Of a stretch of 37,534 nt of DNA, positions 17,387-25,420 are shown one piece after another. The first letter of the stretch is position 1. Every line of letters begins with the position of its first letter. Made by a program: the position numbers and the translations under genes. The notes below the pieces were generated by a model. It saw only the letters and a program-made list of their open reading frames with translations, made no database searches and had not been told where the DNA came from. The DNA comes from an uncultured Prevotella sp. (lineage in GTDB: Bacteria; Bacteroidota; Bacteroidia; Bacteroidales; Bacteroidaceae), in the NCBI GenBank assembly GCA_934254985.1, contig CAKQMS010000030.1, positions 1 to 37,534 of the forward strand. The letters run 5' to 3'.

Positions 17387-17394
17387 TATATTTG
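17387..17394 (+). promoter_or_regulatory. -7 element upstream of the SusE/F-like gene
   Basis: TATATTTG fits TAnnTTTG exactly and would give a leader of about 110 nt. No clear TTG lies at the right distance upstream (the region is A-rich), so activity may need an activator. Confidence 0.45.
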
Positions 17395-17509
17395 CAACAT
17401 AGACTATTTGTGCTCTTTAAGATTAAAGCAAGAAAAGCCTTTGTTGGGCTACTACTATATAAGGATTATTACTAATAACTCAAATATTAACTTTTAAATT
17501 TTTGTTCTT

Positions 17510-19102
17510 ATGAAGAAAAGTCTACTCAAACTTTTAATGTCGTTATTGATGATAATGACGGCTACTGTTACCGCAAGCGCACAATGCTACATTTTAGGTA
17601 ACGATGGCAATTGGCAAACCGATAAGGCAAGTGCTGAATTGCAAAAAACTGACATTGATGGTGTGTATGAAGGTGAAGTGACGTTTGCCACCGATGCACT
17701 ATACTTCACCATTGTAACAAAACTAACAGAAGAGCCTAACGATTGGTTGGGTCTTCTTGAATACCGCTATGGTCCTGCTAAGGCTGACCAATTGCTTTCT
17801 TACAATAATCCAGAAACAATTGTTGGCAAAATGGATGCTTCGTTCAAGGTGCCAGGTGCAGGTACTTATCGTCTTCGTGTCGACTTCAATGCAATGACTG
17901 TAACATTGCTTGGCACGTATCCTTCTTCGCTATATGTATTGGGAAGTAAGGGAAATTTTGAACCAACTATAGGCGAGGAACCGCTTCCTATGACAGAGAC
18001 CGAAGGTGTGTATAAGGCAACGATAGAGTTTACTAATACAATATTTAGCATCATTAGTTCGGAATACTCTGCATCCCAGATTAATAGTTTTGGTGGAGGC
18101 AAAGTGATAATTAATCGCGATAAGAATATTGAGCGCTCAGAGTCTTACTTCTCTATAACAAAACCTGGCACATACGATGTTACTGTAGACCTTCGCAATA
18201 TGACGATGAAACTCTATAGCGAGACATACGTGCCGGCTTATCCTGACTATGTTTACTTCCTTGGTACCGATGGTAGCAAAGTTGCCAATGATGGAGTTAA
18301 GTTGACATGGGAAGATGAAGAAGGTGTATATACAGGATGGGTATATTTTGAATCTAATAAATTCTATATATCATCAGCACTTGCCTCAACACCAGACGGA
18401 TGGGATGAGATTAAAGACTACCGTATTGGTGCACCTACCGCAACATGCAATGTTGAGCCAAACCTTACTGTAGGTGTAGAGAAAGGTGTTGATTCTGAGT
18501 TCTTAATAGAATTTCCAGCAGAGACATCTTCATATGCTTGCGTTACTTTAGACTTGCCTAACAAACGTATGACTATATATGGTAGTGACCCAAATTATCC
18601 ACAAGGCTATCCTAAGGAGTTGTATGTGGTAGGTAGCACCGGTAAGTGGTATACTAATATCCCTGCAAACGTCATTCCTGCTACTGATGTTCCTGGTATC
18701 TACGAAGGCGAGATAACTTTCGAAGGAACCCCAAGTAATATGCTATTCACCATCTTCAAGCGTCTCGCTATAGATTGGGATACAGTTAATGCTACACGTC
18801 TTTCACCTGCTATTGATGGTGACATAGCAAACCTTAATGAAGACATTATTGTACGGGAACCTAATCTTGACCCAGGTGCATGGAAATTTACAGGCGAGCC
18901 TGGTACATACGACATTAGAGTAGATCTTACACACGGCATGGGCGTGATTCGTATTTCTGAAAAGGCTGAAACTGGTATCGTCGCTCCTAATTTCAAGACT
19001 CCAGCCAAGAGCTACTACTACGACCTTAACGGTCGCTTCCTTGGCAATGTGGAGCCACAAAAGGGTATCTATGTGGTAAATGGTAAAAAGGTAATAAAGT
19101 AA
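17510..19102 (+). CDS. SusE/SusF-like secreted protein with four tandem glycan-binding-type modules
   Basis: 530 residues. A signal peptide (1-24, cleavage ASA|QC) is followed by four diverged copies of one beta-rich module at about 26-135, 140-236, 246-358 and 369-483. Each opens with a Y-x-LG/VG-x-x-G strand (CYILGNDGNW, LYVLGSKGNF, VYFLGTDGSK, LYVVGSTGKW), has a D/E-GVY-x-G/A turn and closes with GTY-x-x-x-VDL-type strands. This resembles the starch-binding modules of SusE/SusF. Unlike those it has no lipobox (Gln precedes the Cys). Instead it ends with a short tail (about 488-530, YYYDLNGRF ... KGIYVVNGKKVIK) like the type A C-terminal sorting tails of Bacteroidetes. It probably binds glycan at the surface or outside the cell; the ligand is unknown. 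Confidence 0.75.
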   Translation: MKKSLLKLLMSLLMIMTATVTASAQCYILGNDGNWQTDKASAELQKTDIDGVYEGEVTFATDALYFTIVTKLTEEPNDWLGLLEYRYGPAKADQLLSYNNPETIVGKMDASFKVPGAGTYRLRVDFNAMTVTLLGTYPSSLYVLGSKGNFEPTIGEEPLPMTETEGVYKATIEFTNTIFSIISSEYSASQINSFGGGKVIINRDKNIERSESYFSITKPGTYDVTVDLRNMTMKLYSETYVPAYPDYVYFLGTDGSKVANDGVKLTWEDEEGVYTGWVYFESNKFYISSALASTPDGWDEIKDYRIGAPTATCNVEPNLTVGVEKGVDSEFLIEFPAETSSYACVTLDLPNKRMTIYGSDPNYPQGYPKELYVVGSTGKWYTNIPANVIPATDVPGIYEGEITFEGTPSNMLFTIFKRLAIDWDTVNATRLSPAIDGDIANLNEDIIVREPNLDPGAWKFTGEPGTYDIRVDLTHGMGVIRISEKAETGIVAPNFKTPAKSYYYDLNGRFLGNVEPQKGIYVVNGKKVIK

Positions 19103-19141
19103 AAGAGTAAATAGGTAAAAGATAAAAGGATAATTATTGAT

Positions 19142-19187
19142 AAGCGGATGCAATGACTGAACAACTTCGGTATTGCATCCGCTTTTT
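19142..19187 (+). terminator. Terminator of the SusE/F-like gene
   Basis: A perfect 13-bp stem (19142-19154 with 19172-19184) runs straight into TTTTTT, 39 bp past the stop. Confidence 0.88.
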
Positions 19188-19250
19188 TGTGTTTTGTATT
19201 GTCCATATATATTATATGTTTTATCCATATCTGTATTAGATATTATCCAT

Positions 19251-19258
19251 TAACTTTG
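19251..19258 (+). promoter_or_regulatory. -7 element of the permease-DUF5107 operon
   Basis: TAACTTTG, 28 bp before the natural ATG at 19287. No TTG at the ideal distance upstream. Its position supports 19287, not 19392, as the original start of the permease gene. Confidence 0.5.
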
Positions 19259-19286
19259 CACCCGGAAACCTAATAACAATTCTGAT

Positions 19287-19391
19287 ATGCAAAGTCTAAA
19301 CAAAGAAACTATTTATCCAAACAAAGATGTGGCTTCTACCACAGATGCCACCTTTTCCTAGAATTCGAGATTCGTCTATTTCGTATGCCTT
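19287..19391 (+). other. Interrupted 5' end of the permease gene (in-frame TAG at 19359-19361)
   Basis: An ATG at 19287 opens a frame (MQSLNKETIYPNKDVASTTD...) that reaches TAG at codon 25 and then continues in the same frame, without a further stop, into the permease (NSRFVYFVCLVSAMGGLLFG). The residues straight after the stop form the first half of the permease's first membrane helix, so this is the real N-terminus broken by one nonsense codon. It may be a genuine loss-of-function change, a strain polymorphism or a base-call error. Confidence 0.75.
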
Positions 19392-20738
19392 GTGTCTGCT
19401 ATGGGCGGACTACTCTTTGGCTACGATTGGGTGGTGATAGGAGGCGCAAAACCTTTCTATGAACTGTATTTCAATATCGCTGATTCACCTTCGAGCCAAG
19501 GCTTGGCAATGAGTATAGCATTAGTTGGTTGCATGATAGGCGCATGCACATGTGGATGGTTGGCTGATAAGATAGGACGAAAGAAATTGCTGATAGTATC
19601 GGCCTTAGTATTCTTGTTGTCATCGTTGCTTACAGGAGCCTTCTCTAGCTTCGATTTATTCCTCGTTGCACGCTTCTTTGGTGGAGTAGGCATAGGCATT
19701 GCCTCAGGTTTGTCGCCTATGTATATCGCAGAAATAGCTCCTTCAAATATACGCGGTAAGTTGGTGAGTCTCAATCAGATGACTATAGTACTCGGTATTC
19801 TTGCTGCACAGATTGTTAACTGGCTTATAGCAGAACCAATACCTGCAGACAGTATGGCGTCAGATATTGCATCATCGTGGAATGGACAGATGGCGTGGCG
19901 CTGGATGTTTTGGGCAGCAGCAGTTCCTTCGTTAGCCTTCTTGCTTATGGCATTCTTCATACCAGAGAGTCCGCGTTGGCAAGCTATGAATGGCCAAGTA
20001 GTCGCAGCCACAGAAACGCTTACTCGTATAGGCGGTGTCGACTATGCGCATACAGAGATGCGAGCTATCTCTATTGCTAATACTGCTATAAAGGAGCAGG
20101 CTGGTCTTGCCACCCTCTTCTCACGTCCATTTGGCAAAGTGTTGGTGCTTGGTATTTTTATTGCTGTGTTCCAGCAATGGTGTGGCACCAATGTCATCTT
20201 CAACTATGCGCAAGAGATATTCCAGTCGGCAGGCTATAGCGTAGGCGATGTGTTGTTTAATATCGTTATCACAGGCATTGCCAACGTGGTGTTTACAATC
20301 ATAGCCATCAACATAGTCGACAAATTAGGTCGTCGCAAGTTGATGCTCATTGGAGCTTTGGGGTTGTGTATCGTCTATGCCATCCTTGGTCTATGCTATT
20401 ATCTCCATATCACAGGCTTCTTTATGATAGTCCTTGTGGTTGCAGCCATCGGTTGCTATGCCATGACCCTTGGCCCATGCACCTGGGTTCTCATAGCAGA
20501 GCTATTCCCAAACAGAGTTAGAGCTGTTGCCGTAGCCACATGCACCTTCGCCTTGTGGGTAGGCTCGTCAACATTGACATATACTTTTCCATTCCTCAAT
20601 GCCAGCCTTGGCAGCTATGGCACATTCTGGATATATAGTCTTGTGTGCCTCGTAGGCTTCGTGTTCTTTATGGCTAAGTTGCCCGAAACAAAAGGTAAGA
20701 GCCTTGAGCAGTTGGAGGAAGAATTAATAAAGAAATAA
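19392..20738 (+). CDS. Sugar-porter MFS permease (5' end interrupted)
   Basis: Inner-membrane sugar symporter of the XylE/AraE/GLUT type. Visible: GGLLFGYDWVVIGG in TM1, GWLADKIGRKK and NIVDKLGRRK (the A/B loop signatures of the two halves), PESPRW at mid-protein, QQWCGTNVIFNYAQ in TM7 and PETKGKSLEQLEEE at the C-terminus. All twelve helices are present if the part before GTG 19392 is counted. From GTG 19392 (448 aa) or ATG 19401, the cytoplasmic tail and about half of TM1 are missing, so the product may be unstable or inactive unless the upstream TAG is read through. The substrate is probably a pentose or hexose. The DUF5107 gene follows after 23 bp in the same operon. Confidence 0.8.
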   Translation: MSAMGGLLFGYDWVVIGGAKPFYELYFNIADSPSSQGLAMSIALVGCMIGACTCGWLADKIGRKKLLIVSALVFLLSSLLTGAFSSFDLFLVARFFGGVGIGIASGLSPMYIAEIAPSNIRGKLVSLNQMTIVLGILAAQIVNWLIAEPIPADSMASDIASSWNGQMAWRWMFWAAAVPSLAFLLMAFFIPESPRWQAMNGQVVAATETLTRIGGVDYAHTEMRAISIANTAIKEQAGLATLFSRPFGKVLVLGIFIAVFQQWCGTNVIFNYAQEIFQSAGYSVGDVLFNIVITGIANVVFTIIAINIVDKLGRRKLMLIGALGLCIVYAILGLCYYLHITGFFMIVLVVAAIGCYAMTLGPCTWVLIAELFPNRVRAVAVATCTFALWVGSSTLTYTFPFLNASLGSYGTFWIYSLVCLVGFVFFMAKLPETKGKSLEQLEEELIKK

Positions 20739-20761
20739 TAACTTAAAAACGAAATACTATT

Positions 20762-23700
20762 ATGGTTAAAGCATGGAGAGAGTTGGTTACCATTCCTACT
20801 TACGAGGTTGGTAAACCAGAAAAGAGTCCAATGTTCTTGGAAAAGCGAGTCTATCAAGGGTCGAGTGGAGTGGTATATCCATATCCTGTGATAGAGTCGA
20901 TAAGTAATGAGAAGAAAAATGTAGAGTATCTCGCAGTATGGCTTGAGAACGAATACATCAAGGTGATGATTCTGCCAGAACTTGGTGGTAGGGTACAGAT
21001 GGCATACGATAAGATGAAGAAGCGCCACTTTGTATACTACAACCATGTCATCAAGCCTGCATTGGTAGGCTTGGCTGGTCCTTGGATTAGTGGCGGTATA
21101 GAGTTTAACTGGCCACAACATCATCGTCCTTCTACCTTTATGCCTGTCGATGTGTATATAGAATCTAACGACGAAGATGGTTCTGTTACTGTATGGACAA
21201 GCGAGATGGAAAAGATGTTTCACCAAAAGGGAACCGCTGGTTTCACCCTGCGCCCTGGCTGTGCCTACTTAGAGATAAAGGGCTTGCTATACAATCGTAC
21301 CGATATGCCACAGACATTCCTTTGGTGGGCAAATCCTGCCGTGGCTGTCAACGATGAATATCAGTCGGTATTCCCACCTGATATCAATGCCGTTTTCGAC
21401 CATGGTAAACGTGCTGTATCGTCGTTCCCTATAGCCACAGGTACATATTATAAGATGGACTATTCGGCAGGTGTCGACATATCCAACTATCGTAATATCA
21501 AGGTTCCAACTTCGTATATGGGTGTGAACTCGCGCTTTAATTTCGAGGGCGGATATGAGAACGATACTAAGGGCGGAATGCTACATGTGGCTTCCCACCA
21601 TTTCAGTCCGGGCAAGAAGCAATGGACGTGGGGTAATGGCGACTTTGGTCAGGCATGGGATCGCAACCTTACCGACGAGGATGGACCATACATCGAGCTT
21701 ATGGCTGGAGTGTATACAGAGAACCAGCCAGACTTCACTTGGCTCATGCCTTATGAAGAGAAACGCTTCACACAGTATTTTATGCCATATCGTGACTTAG
21801 GTGTGGTGAAAGAAGCGTCTAAAGACTTGATATTCAATATAGATAGTATTGAAGCGTCGAAGGTATGCTTTAAACTATATGCCACACATTTACAGCATGT
21901 AAAGATAGTGCTTCGCAATGACGATGGTACCATTTATCATGAAGAAAAATTGGATATTTCGCCTAAGGAAGTATTGGAGAGAGAGGTGAATGTCGGCGAT
22001 GCAGAATTCTCGGACTTAACCTTCGAGGTGAGCCAAGAGTTTGCTTATGGCTCACGCGTTGTGTTGCGTTGGCATGCTGAAGACGATGAGATTCGACCTA
22101 TCCCAGATAGTGCTGAGGCTGCATTGCCACCACACGAGGTGAAGACCAACGAACAGCTATATCTTACTGCCATTCATCTTGAGCAATATCGTCATGCAAC
22201 GTGGAGTCCGGTAGATTATTACGAGGAAGCTTTGCGCAGAGATCCTAACGATGCTCGTTGTCTTAATGCCTATGGTTTGTGGCTATTTCGTCGTGGCAGA
22301 TTCGATAAGTCTGAGCCAATGTTACGACATGCCGTGAAGATTATAACTAAGCGCAATCCTAATCCTTATGATTCAGAACCAATCTACAATCTTGCTTTGT
22401 GTTTGAAATATCAAGGTAAGAAGGCAGAGGCTTACGAGCTTTTTTGGAAGTCGACATGGAGCAAGGCATGTGCTGATGCTGGATATTTTGAGGCTGCAAA
22501 GATAAGTGTGGAGCAACGTAGATTCGAAGATGCTCTCGACGAGGTAGACCGCTGTCTTGATTCTAATTGGCACAACCATAAGGCACGAGCTTTGAAGGCT
22601 GCAATACTAAGATACCTGTGTCGTAATGATGACGCTTTGGCTCTTATCAGCGAGTCGCTGAAGATGGATCAGTTCAACTATGGTTGTCGCTACGAGCAGT
22701 ATTTGCTTACCAACGATGATGCTTTGCTGAATGAGATGAAACAGATGCTTCGTCATTGTGCTGACAACTACAACGAGGTAGCTCTCGACTACCAGGCTGC
22801 CGGACTTACTGATGAAGCTAACGCCATTTGGCAGATAGCCATTGATGAAAAAGCTGTTAATCCTATGACATATTATTATATGCAACGCTATAAAGATGCA
22901 GCTGAGGCTGACTATAGCTATTGCTTCCCTAATCGTTTGGAGGATATTCAGGCTTTGGAGAATGCTAAGCTCAAGAATCCGTCAGATGCTATGGCACCAT
23001 ATTATCTTGGATGCTTGTTCTATGCAGCACGCCAATATGATTTGGCTATTGAGAATTGGGAACTCTCATCACAGAAAGCTCCTATGTTCCCATTGGTTTG
23101 GCGTAATCTGGCTTTAGCTCGTTTCAATAAGCAGGGTAGGGAGAAAGAGGCGTTGGGATATATGCAAAATGCATTTAAGCTCGACACTACCGATGCGCGT
23201 ATGCTCATGGAACTTGATCAGCTTAGCAAACGTCTGCATCATCCTCATGCTGAGCGTCTTGAATTCCTACAGCAATATCCTGAGTTGATAGAAAAGCGCG
23301 ACGACTTGGTGCTCGAAGAGATTACTCTCTTAAACCAAGTTGGCAAATATATACAAGCCAAGCGTAAGCTTGATGCCCATATCTTCCATCCTTGGGAGGG
23401 CGGCGAAGGCAAGGTGCCTGCACAATATCAGATATGCCGTGTAGAATTGGCTAAGCAGAATATAGCTGAAGGTAAATACAAATGTGCTGTTGGATTGTTG
23501 GAACAATGCCTAACATATCCTCACCATCTTGGCGAAGGCAAACTGTATGGTGCACAGGAGAATGACTTCTACTATCTGCTTGGTGTAGCCTATGATGCTC
23601 AAGGCAATTCAAAGAAGGCTAAAGAATGTTGGGAAAAGGCTGTGCTGGGACCACAAGAACCCGCTGCAGCTATGTATTATAATGATGCTAAGCCAGACAA

Positions 23701-24034
23701 GATATTCTATCAGGGTATGGCTCTGCGCAAACTTGGACGCGAGGATGAGGCTCATGGTCGTTTCTATCGACTTATAAACTATGGTAAACAACATGTGTTT
23801 GAACACCAAACGATGGACTACTTCGCAGTCTCATTGCCAGACCTGCTTATCTGGGACGACTCGCTTGATACAAAGAACGTGATTCATTGCAAGTATATGC
23901 TTGCATTGGGATATTGCGGAATGGGCGATATGAAGCATGCTTTGAAGTATCTTGCCGAAGTTGAAGCCTTAGACAATAATCATCAAGGCGCTCAGCAGCT
24001 ACGCTCGCTCATAGACTTGAATTTGTTGTCGTAA
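20762..24034 (+). CDS. DUF5107 and tetratricopeptide-repeat protein (1,090 aa)
   Basis: A large soluble protein. Residues about 1-440 match the DUF5107 type of galactose-mutarotase-like beta fold (VKVMILPELGGRVQMAYDK-like opening, GLAGPWISGGIEFNWPQHHRPSTF, later GDFGQAWDRNL). From about 470 to the end it is a helical array of tetratricopeptide-like repeats (for example YNLALCLKYQGKKAEAYELFWK, APYYLGCLFYAARQYDLAIENW, YYLLGVAYDAQGNSKKAKECWEKA). No signal peptide. Such proteins sit beside sugar permeases and AraC regulators in Bacteroidetes; their biochemical role is not established to my knowledge. By context it may act on, or sense, the imported sugar. Its stop lies two bases from the stop of the convergent AraC gene, so neither has a terminator of its own. 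Confidence 0.8.
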   Translation: MVKAWRELVTIPTYEVGKPEKSPMFLEKRVYQGSSGVVYPYPVIESISNEKKNVEYLAVWLENEYIKVMILPELGGRVQMAYDKMKKRHFVYYNHVIKPALVGLAGPWISGGIEFNWPQHHRPSTFMPVDVYIESNDEDGSVTVWTSEMEKMFHQKGTAGFTLRPGCAYLEIKGLLYNRTDMPQTFLWWANPAVAVNDEYQSVFPPDINAVFDHGKRAVSSFPIATGTYYKMDYSAGVDISNYRNIKVPTSYMGVNSRFNFEGGYENDTKGGMLHVASHHFSPGKKQWTWGNGDFGQAWDRNLTDEDGPYIELMAGVYTENQPDFTWLMPYEEKRFTQYFMPYRDLGVVKEASKDLIFNIDSIEASKVCFKLYATHLQHVKIVLRNDDGTIYHEEKLDISPKEVLEREVNVGDAEFSDLTFEVSQEFAYGSRVVLRWHAEDDEIRPIPDSAEAALPPHEVKTNEQLYLTAIHLEQYRHATWSPVDYYEEALRRDPNDARCLNAYGLWLFRRGRFDKSEPMLRHAVKIITKRNPNPYDSEPIYNLALCLKYQGKKAEAYELFWKSTWSKACADAGYFEAAKISVEQRRFEDALDEVDRCLDSNWHNHKARALKAAILRYLCRNDDALALISESLKMDQFNYGCRYEQYLLTNDDALLNEMKQMLRHCADNYNEVALDYQAAGLTDEANAIWQIAIDEKAVNPMTYYYMQRYKDAAEADYSYCFPNRLEDIQALENAKLKNPSDAMAPYYLGCLFYAARQYDLAIENWELSSQKAPMFPLVWRNLALARFNKQGREKEALGYMQNAFKLDTTDARMLMELDQLSKRLHHPHAERLEFLQQYPELIEKRDDLVLEEITLLNQVGKYIQAKRKLDAHIFHPWEGGEGKVPAQYQICRVELAKQNIAEGKYKCAVGLLEQCLTYPHHLGEGKLYGAQENDFYYLLGVAYDAQGNSKKAKECWEKAVLGPQEPAAAMYYNDAKPDKIFYQGMALRKLGREDEAHGRFYRLINYGKQHVFEHQTMDYFAVSLPDLLIWDDSLDTKNVIHCKYMLALGYCGMGDMKHALKYLAEVEALDNNHQGAQQLRSLIDLNLLS

Positions 24035-24036
24035 AC

Positions 24037-24939
24037 TTATAGACTATTTTGAGAGGACTTCCTGTATTCTGAAGGAGATACGCCTATGGTCTTGCTGAAA
24101 AGACGAGAGAAATACAGGGAGTCGTCGATGCCAAGCTTATAGCATATCTGGTTTATACGTAGGTTGGTATCGTTAAGGAGTTTGCATGCATGATTCATCT
24201 TCATGCGATTGAAATATTGTAGCGGACTATAGCCAGTCTGCTTCTTGAACAAGGCGTTGAAATATGTGGCAGAATATCCCACATATTTCTGCACGTCTTG
24301 TAGTTTTATATTGTTTTCAATGTTTTCTTCCATGTAGTGTATAGCAGCATCCACAATGTTGATGTTGCTATCATGATTATGCTCTGAGTGCTTGGCTCTG
24401 CGAAATTGTCGCAGATATCGCATAGAAGCAAGAAAATGGTGTAGTAGACTGGAGGCATAACGCAAGTCTTCTACATCTTCTTGATATTGTAAAGTGGTGA
24501 GAATCTCTTCAAAGATATTAAGTCTATCTCCAATCCTTGAGTTTACTGCTACGTTTATCTCTATAGGCTTAGAGGCTCCTTCGGCATATATTGATGCATG
24601 TTCGCCTCTGAAATGTAGCCAATAGATAGTCCAACTTCTATTGTCGTTGGTGCCATATTCGTGTGGCTCATTCTTCGGAAGAATGAAATATTGGTTTTGG
24701 TTCACCTCGTATTTCTTTCCGCCTATAGTATACCATCCGCATCCATCTACGCAGTATATCAACACATACTGGTCTATGCCCTCATTACGTTTTACGTGAT
24801 GATTCTCAGCCTTAGGATAATATCCTATGTCGGTGATGTAAAGGCTGGCTGTTAGTGGGTCGTGCTCTTCTATGTCAACAACCATAGGCGACAGTTTCAC
24901 TTGTCGTTCGCCCATAAATCCCTCTTTCTTACTTCTCAT
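24037..24939 (-). CDS. AraC-family transcriptional regulator
   Basis: 300 residues. The N-terminal half (about 35-180) is a cupin-like sensing domain (VLIYCVDGCGWYTIGGKKYEV, YFILPKNEPHEYG, WTIYWLHFRG). The C-terminal part (about 205-297) is a double helix-turn-helix of AraC type (LQDVQKYVGYSATYFNALFKKQTGYSP; LRINQICYKLGIDDSLYFSRLFSKTIGVSPSEYRK). It is likely to sense a sugar and control the permease-DUF5107 operon and perhaps the SusCD genes. The first ATG is used; a second at codon 9 is possible. Upstream there is a strong terminator 20 bp before the ATG and no TAnnTTTG in between, so its expression may depend on read-through from the small lipoprotein gene. Confidence 0.9.
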   Translation of the reverse strand: MRSKKEGFMGERQVKLSPMVVDIEEHDPLTASLYITDIGYYPKAENHHVKRNEGIDQYVLIYCVDGCGWYTIGGKKYEVNQNQYFILPKNEPHEYGTNDNRSWTIYWLHFRGEHASIYAEGASKPIEINVAVNSRIGDRLNIFEEILTTLQYQEDVEDLRYASSLLHHFLASMRYLRQFRRAKHSEHNHDSNINIVDAAIHYMEENIENNIKLQDVQKYVGYSATYFNALFKKQTGYSPLQYFNRMKMNHACKLLNDTNLRINQICYKLGIDDSLYFSRLFSKTIGVSPSEYRKSSQNSL

Positions 24940-24958
24940 AGGTGTGGATGATTAATAA

Positions 24959-24993
24959 ACAAAAAAGTGCGTCATACTGAGTATGACGCACTT
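24959..24993 (-). terminator. Strong terminator between the small lipoprotein gene and araC
   Basis: A perfect 13-bp stem (24965-24977 with 24981-24993) with a three-base loop, followed on the minus strand by a T-rich tract (six T from 24966 to 24961). It ends the lipoprotein mRNA 20 bp before the araC start codon. Confidence 0.9.
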
Positions 24994-25025
24994 AAACTCT
25001 CATTTTTCAATTCGAGCGGTTGCAA

Positions 25026-25193
25026 TTACTGTGCATTAGCTGTATCAACAGCAGCTGTGTCAGCTACAGTTGTATCAACAACAGCTGTATCCTGTGCAGT
25101 TGTATCGTTCTCAACAGGAGCCTCAGCCTTGTTACCACATGATGCGAATGAAATTGCAGCCATAGCTACGAACATAAAAACTAATTTCTTCAT
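25026..25193 (-). CDS. Very small lipoprotein with an Asp/Thr/Ala-rich tail (55 aa)
   Basis: MKKLVFMFVAMAAISFASC is a clean lipoprotein signal with the lipid cysteine at C19. The remaining 36 residues are low complexity, with repeats of the type DTTA/VVDTT/VADTA and no Lys after residue 22, giving a strongly acidic, disordered tail. The ATG at 25193 is chosen over one ten codons upstream because it starts the signal peptide. Function unknown; short acidic lipoproteins of this look are common in Bacteroidales. It has its own -7 element and a strong terminator, so it is probably a monocistronic, well-expressed gene. Confidence 0.75.
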   Translation of the reverse strand: MKKLVFMFVAMAAISFASCGNKAEAPVENDTTAQDTAVVDTTVADTAAVDTANAQ

Positions 25194-25245
25194 TTTTCTT
25201 TGCTTTTTAAATCTGTAAAACAATCATTTGTTTATTAAAACGATG

Positions 25246-25253
25246 CAAAGGTA
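25246..25253 (-). promoter_or_regulatory. -7 element of the small lipoprotein gene
   Basis: TACCTTTG on the minus strand, about 52 bp upstream of the ATG at 25193. No TTTG lies 19-21 bp further upstream. Confidence 0.45.
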
Positions 25254-25420
25254 ATGCTTTTTTTGATAAGTCGTACACTTTTTATCGTTTTTTTTATGTT
25301 ATTTTTGTAACCTTTTTGTAACTCGTTGATATATAACGTTTTATCAACGTTAAATAAATGTTAAAGTATTTTAGACTTGTCTATGTGGGCGAAAACAAGA
25401 GTTATTGCGGCTCTTTATAA

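Noticed and set aside
17088..17475. Overlapping short frames on both strands over the palindrome trio (one peptide reads ASMANEAGFNRQRSLLRW)
   Set aside because: They are translations of the repeat and terminator; the repeat explains the open frames on both strands.
20615..21226. 203-codon minus-strand frame across the permease-DUF5107 junction
   Set aside because: Antisense to two real genes; no promoter element or domain seen.
11366..24034. Recent horizontal acquisition of the carbohydrate locus
   Set aside because: No tRNA-associated repeat, integrase or transposase flanks it, and base and codon use resemble the neighbouring genes by eye.
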